The position numbers were made by a program, and so were the translations under genes. This document shows positions 19,495 to 27,587 of a stretch of DNA of 64,000 nt, piece by piece. The notes below the pieces were generated by a model. The model did not search any database and was not told where the DNA came from. It saw only the letters and a list, made by a program, of their open reading frames with translations. Source of the stretch: an uncultured Prevotella sp. GTDB lineage: Bacteria > Bacteroidota > Bacteroidia > Bacteroidales > Bacteroidaceae. Each line of letters opens with the position of its first letter. The first letter of the stretch is position 1. Where the stretch lies: positions 4,755 through 68,754 of the forward strand of contig USRA01000003.1 of the NCBI GenBank assembly GCA_900557035.1, in the 5' to 3' direction.

Positions 19495-20166
19495 ATGTAT
19501 GATGTAAAAGGAAATCTTCATGAAGTGTTGGGCAGCTTGCCTGCAGGGGTTAGCCTTGTAGCCATCAGCAAGTTTCATCCCAACGAGTTTATTGAGGCGG
19601 CGTATGCCGAGGGGCAGCGCATCTTTGGCGAGAGCCATGAGCAGGAACTTGCCAAGAAGGTGGCTTCCCTGCCTAAGGATATCCAGTGGCATTTCATCGG
19701 TCATCTGCAAAGTAATAAGGTGAAGTACATTGCTCCTTATATCTCCATGATTGAGTCGGTGGATAGCCTGAAGCTCCTGAAGGAGATTAACAAGCAGGCT
19801 GCCAAGCACGACCGCGTGGTGAAGGTGTTGCTGGAACTGCATATTGCCGAGGAAGATACCAAGTCGGGGCTTTCGCTCAATGCCTGCCGTGAACTTCTGG
19901 AGTCTGGCGAGTGGAGAGAGATGCCTCATGTGCAGATATGCGGCTTGATGATGATGGCATCGAATACCGATGATGAACAGCAGATTGCCTCTGAATTTGA
20001 TGAGGCTGCCAAGTTCTTCGATGAGGTAAAGGCAAAGTATTTCGCCGATGATGATGCCTTCTGCGAGCGCAGCTGGGGTATGAGCCACGACTATCATATC
20101 GCTGTCAAGCACGGCAGTACGATGGTGCGTGTGGGTACTACCATCTTCGGTCCTAGAATCTATTAA
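19495..20166 (+). CDS. YggS/PROSC family PLP homeostasis protein
   Basis: A 223-aa fold-type III PLP-binding protein that buffers cellular pyridoxal phosphate and lacks known catalytic activity. The PLP lysine is K26 in LVAISKFHPNE. Further family marks are FGESHEQEL, WHFIGHLQSNKVKYI, the glycine-rich CGLMMMAS segment and the C-terminal SWGMSHDYHIAVKHGSTMVRVG phosphate site. A purine-rich GGGAGGAAG lies 5-12 nt before the ATG. Cotranscription with DUF4494 is likely, and a terminator follows at once. Confidence 0.94.
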   Translation: MYDVKGNLHEVLGSLPAGVSLVAISKFHPNEFIEAAYAEGQRIFGESHEQELAKKVASLPKDIQWHFIGHLQSNKVKYIAPYISMIESVDSLKLLKEINKQAAKHDRVVKVLLELHIAEEDTKSGLSLNACRELLESGEWREMPHVQICGLMMMASNTDDEQQIASEFDEAAKFFDEVKAKYFADDDAFCERSWGMSHDYHIAVKHGSTMVRVGTTIFGPRIY

Positions 20167-20175
20167 AAGAATATG

Positions 20176-20215
20176 AAAAATCCCTAGACGATTGCTGATA
20201 TCGCCTAGGGATTTT
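20176..20215. terminator. Hairpin terminator after yggS
   Basis: AAAAATCCCTAG at 20176-20187 pairs with CTAGGGATTTTT at 20204-20215, extended by CGAT/ATCG. The A and T flanks allow use in either direction. Confidence 0.8.
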
Positions 20216-20226
20216 TGTTTTATTCC

Positions 20227-20328
20227 TAATGGAAATTGTATCTGATGTTTTTAATGATTGTCTTCACTGTTAATGATGATTGTCTTCATCATTAATGGCA
20301 TTTGTTCTTATCCTTAATGATAATCTAT
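20227..20328. repeat. Degenerate 22-bp tandem repeat starting with TAATG
   Basis: TAATG begins units at 20227, 20252, 20271, 20293 and 20315 (steps 25, 19, 22, 22). The 11-mer GATTGTCTTCA is exactly repeated 22 bp apart (20256 and 20278). Non-coding, between convergent genes, directly left of the palindrome array. Confidence 0.6.
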
Positions 20329-20408
20329 GTTCAATAGTGTTGAACCTATGTTCAGCACTGCTGAACTTAAGTTCAACACTATTGAACATACATTCAACGA
20401 CGCTGAAC
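20329..20408. repeat. Four 17-bp palindromes on an exact 21-bp period
   Basis: Units start at 20329, 20350, 20371 and 20392. Each has the form RTTCA-N7-TGAAC with 4-bp spacers. The second (GTTCAGCACTGCTGAAC) is a perfect palindrome and the third is the exact reverse complement of the first, so units 1-3 form one larger palindrome. The junctions read GAAC-N4-GTTC. The array sits 35 bp beyond the M6 protease stop in a convergent intergenic region. Confidence 0.85.
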
Positions 20409-20442
20409 GTAACTTTCTATTCATAGCGGAAGTTTTTTCCTC

Positions 20443-22287
20443 CTAGTATATTACCTTCTTTCCCTTATTGGTGATGTAAAGATGTCCCTTGAGAGGGGTG
20501 GCAATCTTCCTGCCTTCCAGGTCGAAGTATTCGGTAGGGGTAGAGGAAGCATCCTTGTCAAGAAGGGTGTTCTCGATATCCGTAGCCTTGAAGTCCTTGA
20601 GATAGTCGAAGCTGACGATGCCGGTAGCCTCATCCTTTGCGATGTTGTAGAGTGGACGGGTAGTCATCGTGCTCCAGTTGAACTTCACTTCTGTCAGACT
20701 GTTGATGTCGCTTCCATCCTTTCCTATTTTATAGGCAGGGAATGGATCATTCCAGCAGCTCTCCCAATATTGATTTGCCGTATATTTGTTATTGCCGATA
20801 TTTGCCTGGTTGATGACCAGACCATCTGCAGGAACAATCGTTACTCTAGGAATACCGACTACATTATTAGGGCTGTCCGTGAGATGTACTTTATCGATAT
20901 CGCTGTAATCGATGCGCCATACCAGCAAGCCGTATCCTGGAAGCGCCTTGTACCAACCTTCGTTTCTGATGTTCTGGAGGAGGAGAAATTCTCCCTTGGC
21001 TCTTTCCATCAACTCCTTCTTTTCCTGAGCCGTTGGGTCGGTTGTAGAGTAATTCTCGTTGATTCGGAAATTATCTTCGTTCACATCAGCCTCAATCTTG
21101 TAGGCTTTTGATGCCTGGTCGTATGGCTCCAGGGTGAGTTGCTGTGCCTGTGTATTATCGAGCGTAGTAGGGGTAGCCCATCCCATCAGCATCTTCTGCC
21201 ATGGTGAATAAGGGGTAGGGCGGTAGCCGTTGTCAGTATATTCGCCTGCATCCATCACATCCCAGAACTCTGGTGACTGGTTGTCGGCATTCTTATACTC
21301 GGTATCGTAATGATCAGGCAAACCCATAGTATGAGAGAACTCGTGACAGAAGAGTCCGATGCCATTGATGGAAGGGGTTTTGGAATCTGGCGAACCGTTC
21401 AACTCGTTGTTGAGACCATAGCGGCAGATTCTGCAACCATTGTAAATCAGATATTCCTGTGGCATGATTTTGTTGCCTGCCACATTATATTTATAGAAAT
21501 TGTCGGTACCCGATTTAGGCCAGAGATAGTCGTCGGAATTTCCGCTGATACTCTGCGAATAGCCGGCGTAGATGATGTAAATCAGATCTACGAACCTGTC
21601 GCCATTGTTGTCATATTTAGAGAAATCAACCTTGTCGGCAGCAGCCTGGGCACAAGCCTCGCTGATCATCTGCTTGAAATTCTGGTCGTTACCCTTTGAG
21701 TCATCCGTTCCGTAATAGGCAGATTTCTTGCTGATGGTATATGGACCTACGATGTCGAACTGTGGGGTGAATTTGCCCATGCTGCATTCCTTGAAATACT
21801 CCTTTACCGAACCGTAGTTGACATCTTCCTGGTTGAATACCGAAGCATCCTGGCTAGGTACTGCTGTGCCGAAATCGGCATTGAGGTAATGGTTGAAAGT
21901 GGCAACGGGATTGCTGCTCTTGAACTTCACATCCTGAAAATCTACCAGGATAACCAGCGCCTTGGGCGATCCTAAATGAGGAAAATAGGCTGGGGCTATT
22001 GATCCAATGCCGTTTGCTCTAGTCTTGAGAGTATTGATAACTGTAGCTTTTCGGGCATTGAGCGTCTCGGTAGAGATGATTTCGTATTTCCCGTTATCAC
22101 TCTTCTTCAGCGGAGTGCCGTCGAGAAGCGAGTAATACGAAAAATGCTCATCTCCATGGAGAGTTGCTGATACGATGGTACCATCTACCAATTGTAATTG
22201 GGTGATACCTGGTTTCGCCTTGACTGCAAACATGGTAGTGGCAGACATCAAAGCGAGTGTTAGGCATAGGATAATCTTTTTCATCAT
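20443..22287 (-). CDS. Secreted M6-family metalloprotease
   Basis: A 614-aa exported protease. An N-terminal signal peptide (MMKKIILCLTLALMSATTMFA) is followed by a propeptide-like region and the M6 catalytic domain with the zinc motif HEFSHTMGLPDHYD (HExxH at about 315-319, third ligand in GLPD). The Asp-rich DFSKYDNNGDRFVD resembles a calcium site. The C-terminus, FDLEGRKIATPLKGHLYITN, is a short conserved tail often found on Prevotella secreted proteins. Relatives include immune inhibitor A-type proteases, and a role in degrading host or dietary protein is inference. No promoter is visible in the 65 bp in front, so read-through from DUF1573-EFR1 is possible. Confidence 0.92.
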   Translation of the reverse strand: MMKKIILCLTLALMSATTMFAVKAKPGITQLQLVDGTIVSATLHGDEHFSYYSLLDGTPLKKSDNGKYEIISTETLNARKATVINTLKTRANGIGSIAPAYFPHLGSPKALVILVDFQDVKFKSSNPVATFNHYLNADFGTAVPSQDASVFNQEDVNYGSVKEYFKECSMGKFTPQFDIVGPYTISKKSAYYGTDDSKGNDQNFKQMISEACAQAAADKVDFSKYDNNGDRFVDLIYIIYAGYSQSISGNSDDYLWPKSGTDNFYKYNVAGNKIMPQEYLIYNGCRICRYGLNNELNGSPDSKTPSINGIGLFCHEFSHTMGLPDHYDTEYKNADNQSPEFWDVMDAGEYTDNGYRPTPYSPWQKMLMGWATPTTLDNTQAQQLTLEPYDQASKAYKIEADVNEDNFRINENYSTTDPTAQEKKELMERAKGEFLLLQNIRNEGWYKALPGYGLLVWRIDYSDIDKVHLTDSPNNVVGIPRVTIVPADGLVINQANIGNNKYTANQYWESCWNDPFPAYKIGKDGSDINSLTEVKFNWSTMTTRPLYNIAKDEATGIVSFDYLKDFKATDIENTLLDKDASSTPTEYFDLEGRKIATPLKGHLYITNKGKKVIY

Positions 22288-22327
22288 TATTATGGATTAG
22301 TTACTGAATCATTATTATGGATTGGTT
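22283..22327. repeat. 20-bp direct repeat over the protease start codon
   Basis: ATCATTATTATGGATTAGTT at 22283-22302 recurs at 22308-22327 with one change (AGTT to GGTT), 25 bp apart. The left copy overlaps the ATG of the M6 protease gene. Confidence 0.6.
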
Positions 22328-22352
22328 CTGGATCCCGCTTCAGAAGGGGCAA

Positions 22353-23216
22353 TTATCTGAAATAGTATTGTCCCTTCTTCTGAGTCTGGTTTCCAAACTC
22401 GATGGCATGATGTGGACAATGGTGATAGCAGGTAAAGCAGGTGAGGCAATCCTTATGGTGCAGCCAGACTGGATATTCGCCATGTCCGCCCTTGATATCA
22501 CCTACCGGACATACGTTGGCACAGATGCCGCACTTCACGCAACGGTCTTTCTCTACGTGGAAACGCTTGTCGGTGATGAGTACATTCTCGAAGAAACCAC
22601 CTACTACCTTGGTGAAGAACCATGGGATAGGACCTTTGACCAATCGGCTGATGCCTTCCTTGCGGTCGAAGATTTCCTCACAGACTACGGCAAGTTCCTG
22701 TGCAGCATTCTCCTTCTTCCGGATTTCACGCTCCTTCGGATCCACATCCATGAACGGCAGACCGATGTACGATTCCGGCATGATGAGAGAGTAGGAGGAT
22801 GATACTTCCGTAATGCCCAGAGCCTGAAGCGATGGGTTCAGGGAAATCACCTCGTTGAGATTCTCTATGGTTAGTCCGATGCTGTCGCCTGCCGTGCAGA
22901 CGCAATAGGTGAAGGGGCGATTCTTCAGACAGTCATCGGCTTTCGCCTTGTTTCCGACAGTGGCATCAGATGGTTCTCTCAGAATCTTCATCTTGCAGAT
23001 AAATTCCCTTACCAGTTTCGGCACACGCCATCCATGTACGGGGAAAACGAATCCGAGCCGTTCATTCTCTTTCAGAATAAACGGCTCGGCTAAGTTATGG
23101 CTTGAATCATCTGCCCTCATGTAAAGAGCGATGGATATCAAGTCTTCACGAGTAGCCGACGCCAGTTTCGACGCCGCCCACTTGGTATTTCCTGTTCCAG
23201 AAAAATAAAATATCAT
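22353..23216 (-). CDS. EFR1-family ferredoxin/flavodoxin fusion
   Basis: A 287-aa redox protein: an N-terminal flavodoxin-like domain with the FMN loop FSGTGNTKWAA (about 5-15) and a C-terminal domain with two 4Fe-4S clusters, CVKCGICANVCP (about 222-233) and CLTCFTCYHHCP (about 252-263). This order (flavodoxin then 2x[4Fe-4S]) is that of EFR1 proteins, found in gut anaerobes, whose electron partners are unknown. It starts 7 bp after the DUF1573 stop and is almost certainly in that operon. Confidence 0.9.
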   Translation of the reverse strand: MIFYFSGTGNTKWAASKLASATREDLISIALYMRADDSSHNLAEPFILKENERLGFVFPVHGWRVPKLVREFICKMKILREPSDATVGNKAKADDCLKNRPFTYCVCTAGDSIGLTIENLNEVISLNPSLQALGITEVSSSYSLIMPESYIGLPFMDVDPKEREIRKKENAAQELAVVCEEIFDRKEGISRLVKGPIPWFFTKVVGGFFENVLITDKRFHVEKDRCVKCGICANVCPVGDIKGGHGEYPVWLHHKDCLTCFTCYHHCPHHAIEFGNQTQKKGQYYFR

Positions 23217-23223
23217 ATCAAGC

Positions 23224-23607
23224 TTACTTCTTCTCGTTCATCACGCCTTCAATATAGATGCGTGACATCTCTACATTGCCATTGGTACGAACGGTGATGC
23301 TCTTCTTGAAATGACCAGGGAACATACCCTTGCCATTGTAGGTAACACTGATCTGTCCCTTCTGACCTGGAGCGATTGGCTGTTTGGTATAAGATGGCAC
23401 GGTGCAACCGCAGCTAGCGATAGCCTGGTTGATGACGAGAGGCTTGTTACCCACATTGGTGAAGGTGAATACAGCCTTCTGCACAGGAGCGGTCTCTTCG
23501 AAGGTACCGAAGTTGTGCACTACCTTTTCAAACTTGATTTCTGCCTGAGCTGAGGCTGTTGCTACCATAGCTACGAGCATCGTCAAAGCCAATATGATTC
23601 TTTTCAT
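23224..23607 (-). CDS. DUF1573 domain protein, exported
   Basis: A 127-aa protein with a signal peptide (MKRIILALTMLVAMVATASA) and a single DUF1573 domain, an immunoglobulin-like beta sandwich related to the ASPM/SPD-2/Hydin fold. The hallmark ASCGCTVP lies about two thirds along. Genes of this type are abundant in Bacteroidota. Many act in the envelope, but no molecular role is established. It is first in a probable two-gene unit with EFR1. Confidence 0.92.
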   Translation of the reverse strand: MKRIILALTMLVAMVATASAQAEIKFEKVVHNFGTFEETAPVQKAVFTFTNVGNKPLVINQAIASCGCTVPSYTKQPIAPGQKGQISVTYNGKGMFPGHFKKSITVRTNGNVEMSRIYIEGVMNEKK

Positions 23608-23680
23608 CTTTATATCCTTTCTTTATTAAATTTACTTATTGATGTACCTTATTATATACTAATTATATGCTAATTGGATG

Positions 23681-23688
23681 CAAAAGTA
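23681..23688 (-). promoter_or_regulatory. -7 element of the DUF1573-EFR1 promoter (TACTTTTG)
   Basis: Reads TACTTTTG on the minus strand, about 75 bp before the DUF1573 ATG. Confidence 0.65.
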
Positions 23689-23722
23689 CATATAAAGTTT
23701 ATTATAGCGCTACTTTTTTACA

Positions 23723-26578
23723 TTATTTTATATAATTCTTAAGAAATTTACCAGTTAAGCTGGTTTTGTATGCGGCAACTTCCTCTGGAGTACCGGCTAT
23801 CACGAGGTTACCGCCCTTGTCGCCACCCTCTGGTCCGAGGTCGATGATATGGTCGGCACACTTGATGACATCCAGGTTATGTTCGATAACTACCAAGGAA
23901 TGACCTCGTTCTATCAGCGCCTGGAAAGCATGGAGCAGGCGCTTGATATCATGGAAGTGCAGACCGGTGGTTGGCTCATCGAAGATGAAGAGCGTAGGCG
24001 ACTGGTCTTCCTTGCCGATAAAGTAGGCGAGTTTCACACGCTGGTTCTCACCGCCGGAGAGGGTGCTGGAGTTCTGACCGAGCTTGATATAGCCCAATCC
24101 AACCTCCTGCAGAGGCTTGAGTTTGCTGACGATGATGCGGCAGGCATCGAAATCGCCCACATGGTGCTGGAGTTTTTCATCGCTGAAGAACTCTATCGCC
24201 TCGTTCACGGTCATGTTCAGTACATCATTGATATTCTTTCCTCCGTAGTGTACCTCCAGGATATCGTGCTTGAACCGCTTTCCCTTGCATGCCTCGCAGG
24301 TAAGGGTGAGGTCTGCCATAAACTGCATTTCGATGGTTACGTATCCAGCTCCCTTGCATTCCTCGCATCTTCCGCCCTCGGTATTGAAGGAGAAGAATTG
24401 TGGGGTGAATCCCATCTGTCTGGCGAGTGGCTGGTTGGCAAAGAGGGTGCGGATGGCATCGTATGCCTTCAGATAGGTGGCAGGGTTGCTGCGGGTACTC
24501 TTGCCGATAGGGTTCTGATCTACAAACTCCACGTGCTTGATGGCATCCACATCGCCTTCCAACGAACTGTATTCGCCAGGGGCATCTGCCACCAGGTCTA
24601 GATGGCGGCGGAGGGCAGGATAGAGGATTCCCTTGATGAGGGAACTCTTGCCCGAACCGGATACGCCGGTGATGACGGTGAAGATGTTGAGCGGAATCCT
24701 TACATCGATGCCGCGGAGATTGTTCATTCGGGCTCCCTTGATCTCGATGGCCCTGTTCCATGCACGATGACTGGCAGGAACGGCAATCTCCTCCTTGTGG
24801 GTGAGATACTGGATGGTATGGCTCTCCGGGAATTTCTCCAGAAGGGCTTTCTGCTGCTCTGGGTCGGTAGATGAGTATTCGGATGAAGGACCCGCATATA
24901 CCAGTCTTCCACCCAGTCTTCCTGCCTCCGGACCGATATCGATGAGATAATCGGCAGCACGCATGATTTCTTCGTCATGCTCAACCACTACCACGGTGTT
25001 GCCCAGCTGCTGCAACTCTCTCAGTACCTTGATGAGTCGGTCGGTATCTCGGCTATGGAGTCCGATACTTGGCTCGTCGAGGATATACACGCTGCCTACC
25101 AGCGAAGAACCGAGACTGGTGGTGAGGTTGATGCGCTGGCTCTCTCCTCCGGAAAGGGAGTTGGAGAGACGGTTGAGGGTGAGATAGCCAAGTCCCACAT
25201 CCAGAAGGAATTGCAGTCGGTTGGTAATCTCGGTCAAGAGTCGCTTGCCCACTTCCCGCTCATGCTCTGTCAGTTCCAGCTTCTGGAACCATGCGCTGAG
25301 ATTGGTAATCGACATATCTACCAGCTCGGTGATGCTCTTTCCGCCAATCTTCACATAGTTGGCTTCCTTCTTGAGTCGGGTGCCATGGCAATCCGGACAG
25401 ATGGTCTTGCCGCGGAATCTGCTCAGCATCACGCGGTATTGTATCTTGTACTGGTTCTCCTTCACCATTCTGAAGAATTCGTCGATGCTCACCCGGTCGT
25501 GCGGGTCGCGCTTCTTATCCGAAGGCAATCCATGCCAGAGCCAGTCTTTCTCCTTCTGGGTGAGTTCGTAGTAAGGCTTGAAGATCGGGAAGTTGTATGG
25601 CTCCGCACGTCGGATGAATTCCTTGAGCCACATACCCATCTTCTCTCCACGCCAGCATACCACGCATCCATCGTAGAGACTCATGGAAGTGTTTGGGATG
25701 ACGAGCTTCTCGTCGATGCCGATGACGCTTCCGAATCCCTCGCAGGTAGGGCAGGCACCCAATGGGGAATTGAAGGCAAACATGTTGTCGGTTGGTTCCT
25801 CGAAGGTGATGCCGTCGGCTTCGAACCGGGTAGAGAAATCGTAGCTGATATTGCTCGGCAGGAAGAGGAGACGGCAGGCACCGTCGCCCTCGTAGAAAGC
25901 AGTCTCGGCTGAATCGGTGAGGCGGCTGATGTCATCCTTCTCGTCGCTTACCGAAGCACGGTCGATGACGAGGAAGATATCCTCCGGCTTGGCATTGCCC
26001 TGGAAATCGTCTATGCGGATGAATTCACCTTTCACCAGAATGCGTGCGTATCCCTCCTGAAGATACATCTCCAGTTGCTTTTCCAGGCTTCTGCCTTCTA
26101 CGATATGTAAAGGGGCAAGGATTACAAACTTGGTGCCCTTGGAAAACTGTCGGGTGCAGGCGAGCACATCCTCGGTAGTATGGCGCTTCACTTCCTGTCC
26201 GCTGATAGGCGAATAGGTTTTGCCGATACGGGCGAAGAGCAGGCGCAGGTATTCGTAGATTTCCGTGCTGGTGCCCACGGTGGAACGTGGGTTGCGGGAA
26301 ATCACCTTCTGCTCGATGGCGATGGCAGGAGGTAATCCCTTGATGAAATCACATTCCGGTTTGCTCATTCTGCCCAGAAACTGGCGGGCATACGAAGACA
26401 GCGACTCCACATATCGGCGCTGTCCCTCGGCATATAAGGTGTCGAAAGCCAATGAAGACTTGCCCGACCCGGAGACACCCGTGATGGCAACAAACTTGCC
26501 TTGCGGTATCTTCACGTCGATGTTCTTCAGGTTGTTGGCTCTCGCCCCCTTGATCTCTATATATTTCTCTTTCCCCAT
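23723..26578 (-). CDS. uvrA: UvrA-family excinuclease ATPase (copy 1)
   Basis: UvrA recognises DNA damage in nucleotide excision repair. This 951-aa copy has both ABC modules: Walker A GVSGSGKS at 34-41 and again near 645, signatures LSGGESQRI and LSGGENQRV, and zinc-finger cysteines CPDC and CEEC...CEAC. Its second zinc module (IEMQFMADLTLTCEACKGKRF) departs from the canonical [13 protein letters not shown] sequence seen in copy 2 at 33616-36480, so this is the more divergent paralogue. The insertion region carries only one CxxC (ACPTC), as in copy 2. It is the last gene of DUF4491-rlmH-uvrA, about 55 bp after rlmH. Confidence 0.93.
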   Translation of the reverse strand: MGKEKYIEIKGARANNLKNIDVKIPQGKFVAITGVSGSGKSSLAFDTLYAEGQRRYVESLSSYARQFLGRMSKPECDFIKGLPPAIAIEQKVISRNPRSTVGTSTEIYEYLRLLFARIGKTYSPISGQEVKRHTTEDVLACTRQFSKGTKFVILAPLHIVEGRSLEKQLEMYLQEGYARILVKGEFIRIDDFQGNAKPEDIFLVIDRASVSDEKDDISRLTDSAETAFYEGDGACRLLFLPSNISYDFSTRFEADGITFEEPTDNMFAFNSPLGACPTCEGFGSVIGIDEKLVIPNTSMSLYDGCVVCWRGEKMGMWLKEFIRRAEPYNFPIFKPYYELTQKEKDWLWHGLPSDKKRDPHDRVSIDEFFRMVKENQYKIQYRVMLSRFRGKTICPDCHGTRLKKEANYVKIGGKSITELVDMSITNLSAWFQKLELTEHEREVGKRLLTEITNRLQFLLDVGLGYLTLNRLSNSLSGGESQRINLTTSLGSSLVGSVYILDEPSIGLHSRDTDRLIKVLRELQQLGNTVVVVEHDEEIMRAADYLIDIGPEAGRLGGRLVYAGPSSEYSSTDPEQQKALLEKFPESHTIQYLTHKEEIAVPASHRAWNRAIEIKGARMNNLRGIDVRIPLNIFTVITGVSGSGKSSLIKGILYPALRRHLDLVADAPGEYSSLEGDVDAIKHVEFVDQNPIGKSTRSNPATYLKAYDAIRTLFANQPLARQMGFTPQFFSFNTEGGRCEECKGAGYVTIEMQFMADLTLTCEACKGKRFKHDILEVHYGGKNINDVLNMTVNEAIEFFSDEKLQHHVGDFDACRIIVSKLKPLQEVGLGYIKLGQNSSTLSGGENQRVKLAYFIGKEDQSPTLFIFDEPTTGLHFHDIKRLLHAFQALIERGHSLVVIEHNLDVIKCADHIIDLGPEGGDKGGNLVIAGTPEEVAAYKTSLTGKFLKNYIK

Positions 26579-26633
26579 TTTCTTTTTATTACTTTTAAGA
26601 TTAGGACTTGGGACCTATTTACCTTTTTACCCT

Positions 26634-27104
26634 TTATTCGTGGTGATAAGGTTCACCTTTTATAATAGTACATGCGCGATAGAGCGCTTCAGTAAAGATG
26701 AGGCGTACCATCTGATGCGAGAAGGTCATCTTGGAAAGGGAGATCTTCTCGTTGGCGCGGTCATATACAGCCTGTGAGAAACCGTAGGGACCGCCGATGA
26801 CAAACACGAGTCTTCTGGCAGTAGCCTGCTTGCGCTCTATCCATTTGGCAAACTCGATGCTTCGGAACTCCTGTCCGTGCTCATCCATCAGCACCACGGT
26901 GTCAGATGGCTGAATCAGTTTCAGAATCAGTTCGCCCTCCCGTTCCTTCTGCTGCTGTTCGCTGAGGCTCTTGGTGTTCTTGAGTTCAGGAATCGTTGTT
27001 ATATTGAAGGACATATAGTGGGTGATGCGCTCGGCATAATCCTTGATGCCCGCAATAAAATGCTTGTTTACGGTCTTACCGACCAATATCAGTTCAGTTT
27101 TCAT
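26634..27104 (-). CDS. rlmH: 23S rRNA (pseudouridine-1915-N3) methyltransferase
   Basis: RlmH is a small SPOUT methyltransferase acting on assembled ribosomes. At 156 aa it has normal length, with the knot motif VFVIGGPYGF (about 101-109) and the C-terminal SKMTFSHQMVRLIFTEALYRA that forms the cofactor pocket, ending IIKGEPYHHE as in most homologues. Its ATG overlaps the stop of DUF4491 by four bases (27101-27104), implying translational coupling. Confidence 0.96.
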   Translation of the reverse strand: MKTELILVGKTVNKHFIAGIKDYAERITHYMSFNITTIPELKNTKSLSEQQQKEREGELILKLIQPSDTVVLMDEHGQEFRSIEFAKWIERKQATARRLVFVIGGPYGFSQAVYDRANEKISLSKMTFSHQMVRLIFTEALYRACTIIKGEPYHHE

Positions 27105-27412
27105 TTTTTATAGTATCCTTTCTTTTCCAACTTCGGGTTTTTAGGGAACCATCCCTTCTCGCAGCGTTCTTTCTGTTCGAAGAGTTCCCCGATGCTCCAG
27201 AGACAGGAAGCACCCAGCACACCGAGAAGGGCAGAGTAGAGAACATTCGCAACCAGGAAGGCTGCACCCACGCTGATGATACCCGCAACCAGGAACACCC
27301 ACCAGTAGCGGGTGCCCGTATGATATTCTACCTTGATGACAATAGGGTGGAAGAGTCCTATTATTAAAAAGGTGGAAACGGCGATGATAACGCCCGTATA
27401 ATATATTTCCAT
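27101..27412 (-). CDS. DUF4491 family membrane protein
   Basis: A 103-aa protein with three predicted membrane segments (about 4-22, 34-53, 56-73) and a basic, charged tail (FEQKERCEKGWFPKNPKLEKKG). The opening YYTGVIIAVSTFLIIGLFHP is characteristic of DUF4491, a family of unknown function common in gut Bacteroidota and Firmicutes. It is the first gene of the DUF4491-rlmH-uvrA unit. Confidence 0.88.
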   Translation of the reverse strand: MEIYYTGVIIAVSTFLIIGLFHPIVIKVEYHTGTRYWWVFLVAGIISVGAAFLVANVLYSALLGVLGASCLWSIGELFEQKERCEKGWFPKNPKLEKKGYYKK

Positions 27413-27447
27413 AAGCTTCTTTTTAATTACTTTTTTGTTTCAATGTG

Positions 27448-27455
27448 CAAAAATA
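27448..27455 (-). promoter_or_regulatory. -7 element of DUF4491-rlmH-uvrA (TATTTTTG)
   Basis: Reads TATTTTTG on the minus strand, about 36 bp before the DUF4491 ATG. Confidence 0.65.
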
Positions 27456-27498
27456 CAAAAAAAACTGCAATCTTGTTTGGTTTCTCGAATATTTTATA

Positions 27499-27506
27499 TA
27501 TCTTTG
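27499..27506 (+). promoter_or_regulatory. -7 element of the phosphosugar mutase promoter (TATCTTTG)
   Basis: TATCTTTG with TTTG at 27476-27479, a 19-bp spacer. Leader of about 75 nt. Confidence 0.7.
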
Positions 27507-27587
27507 TACGCAAAAAGAGAAATATTGTGCTGTTTTCGGGCACAACCCTCTGATAGAATAATATTAATAACAAAATAGAATCAAACT

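Noticed and set aside
20329-20408. CRISPR array
   Set aside because: Units are 17 bp with 4-bp spacers and no cas genes are present; spacers are far too short.
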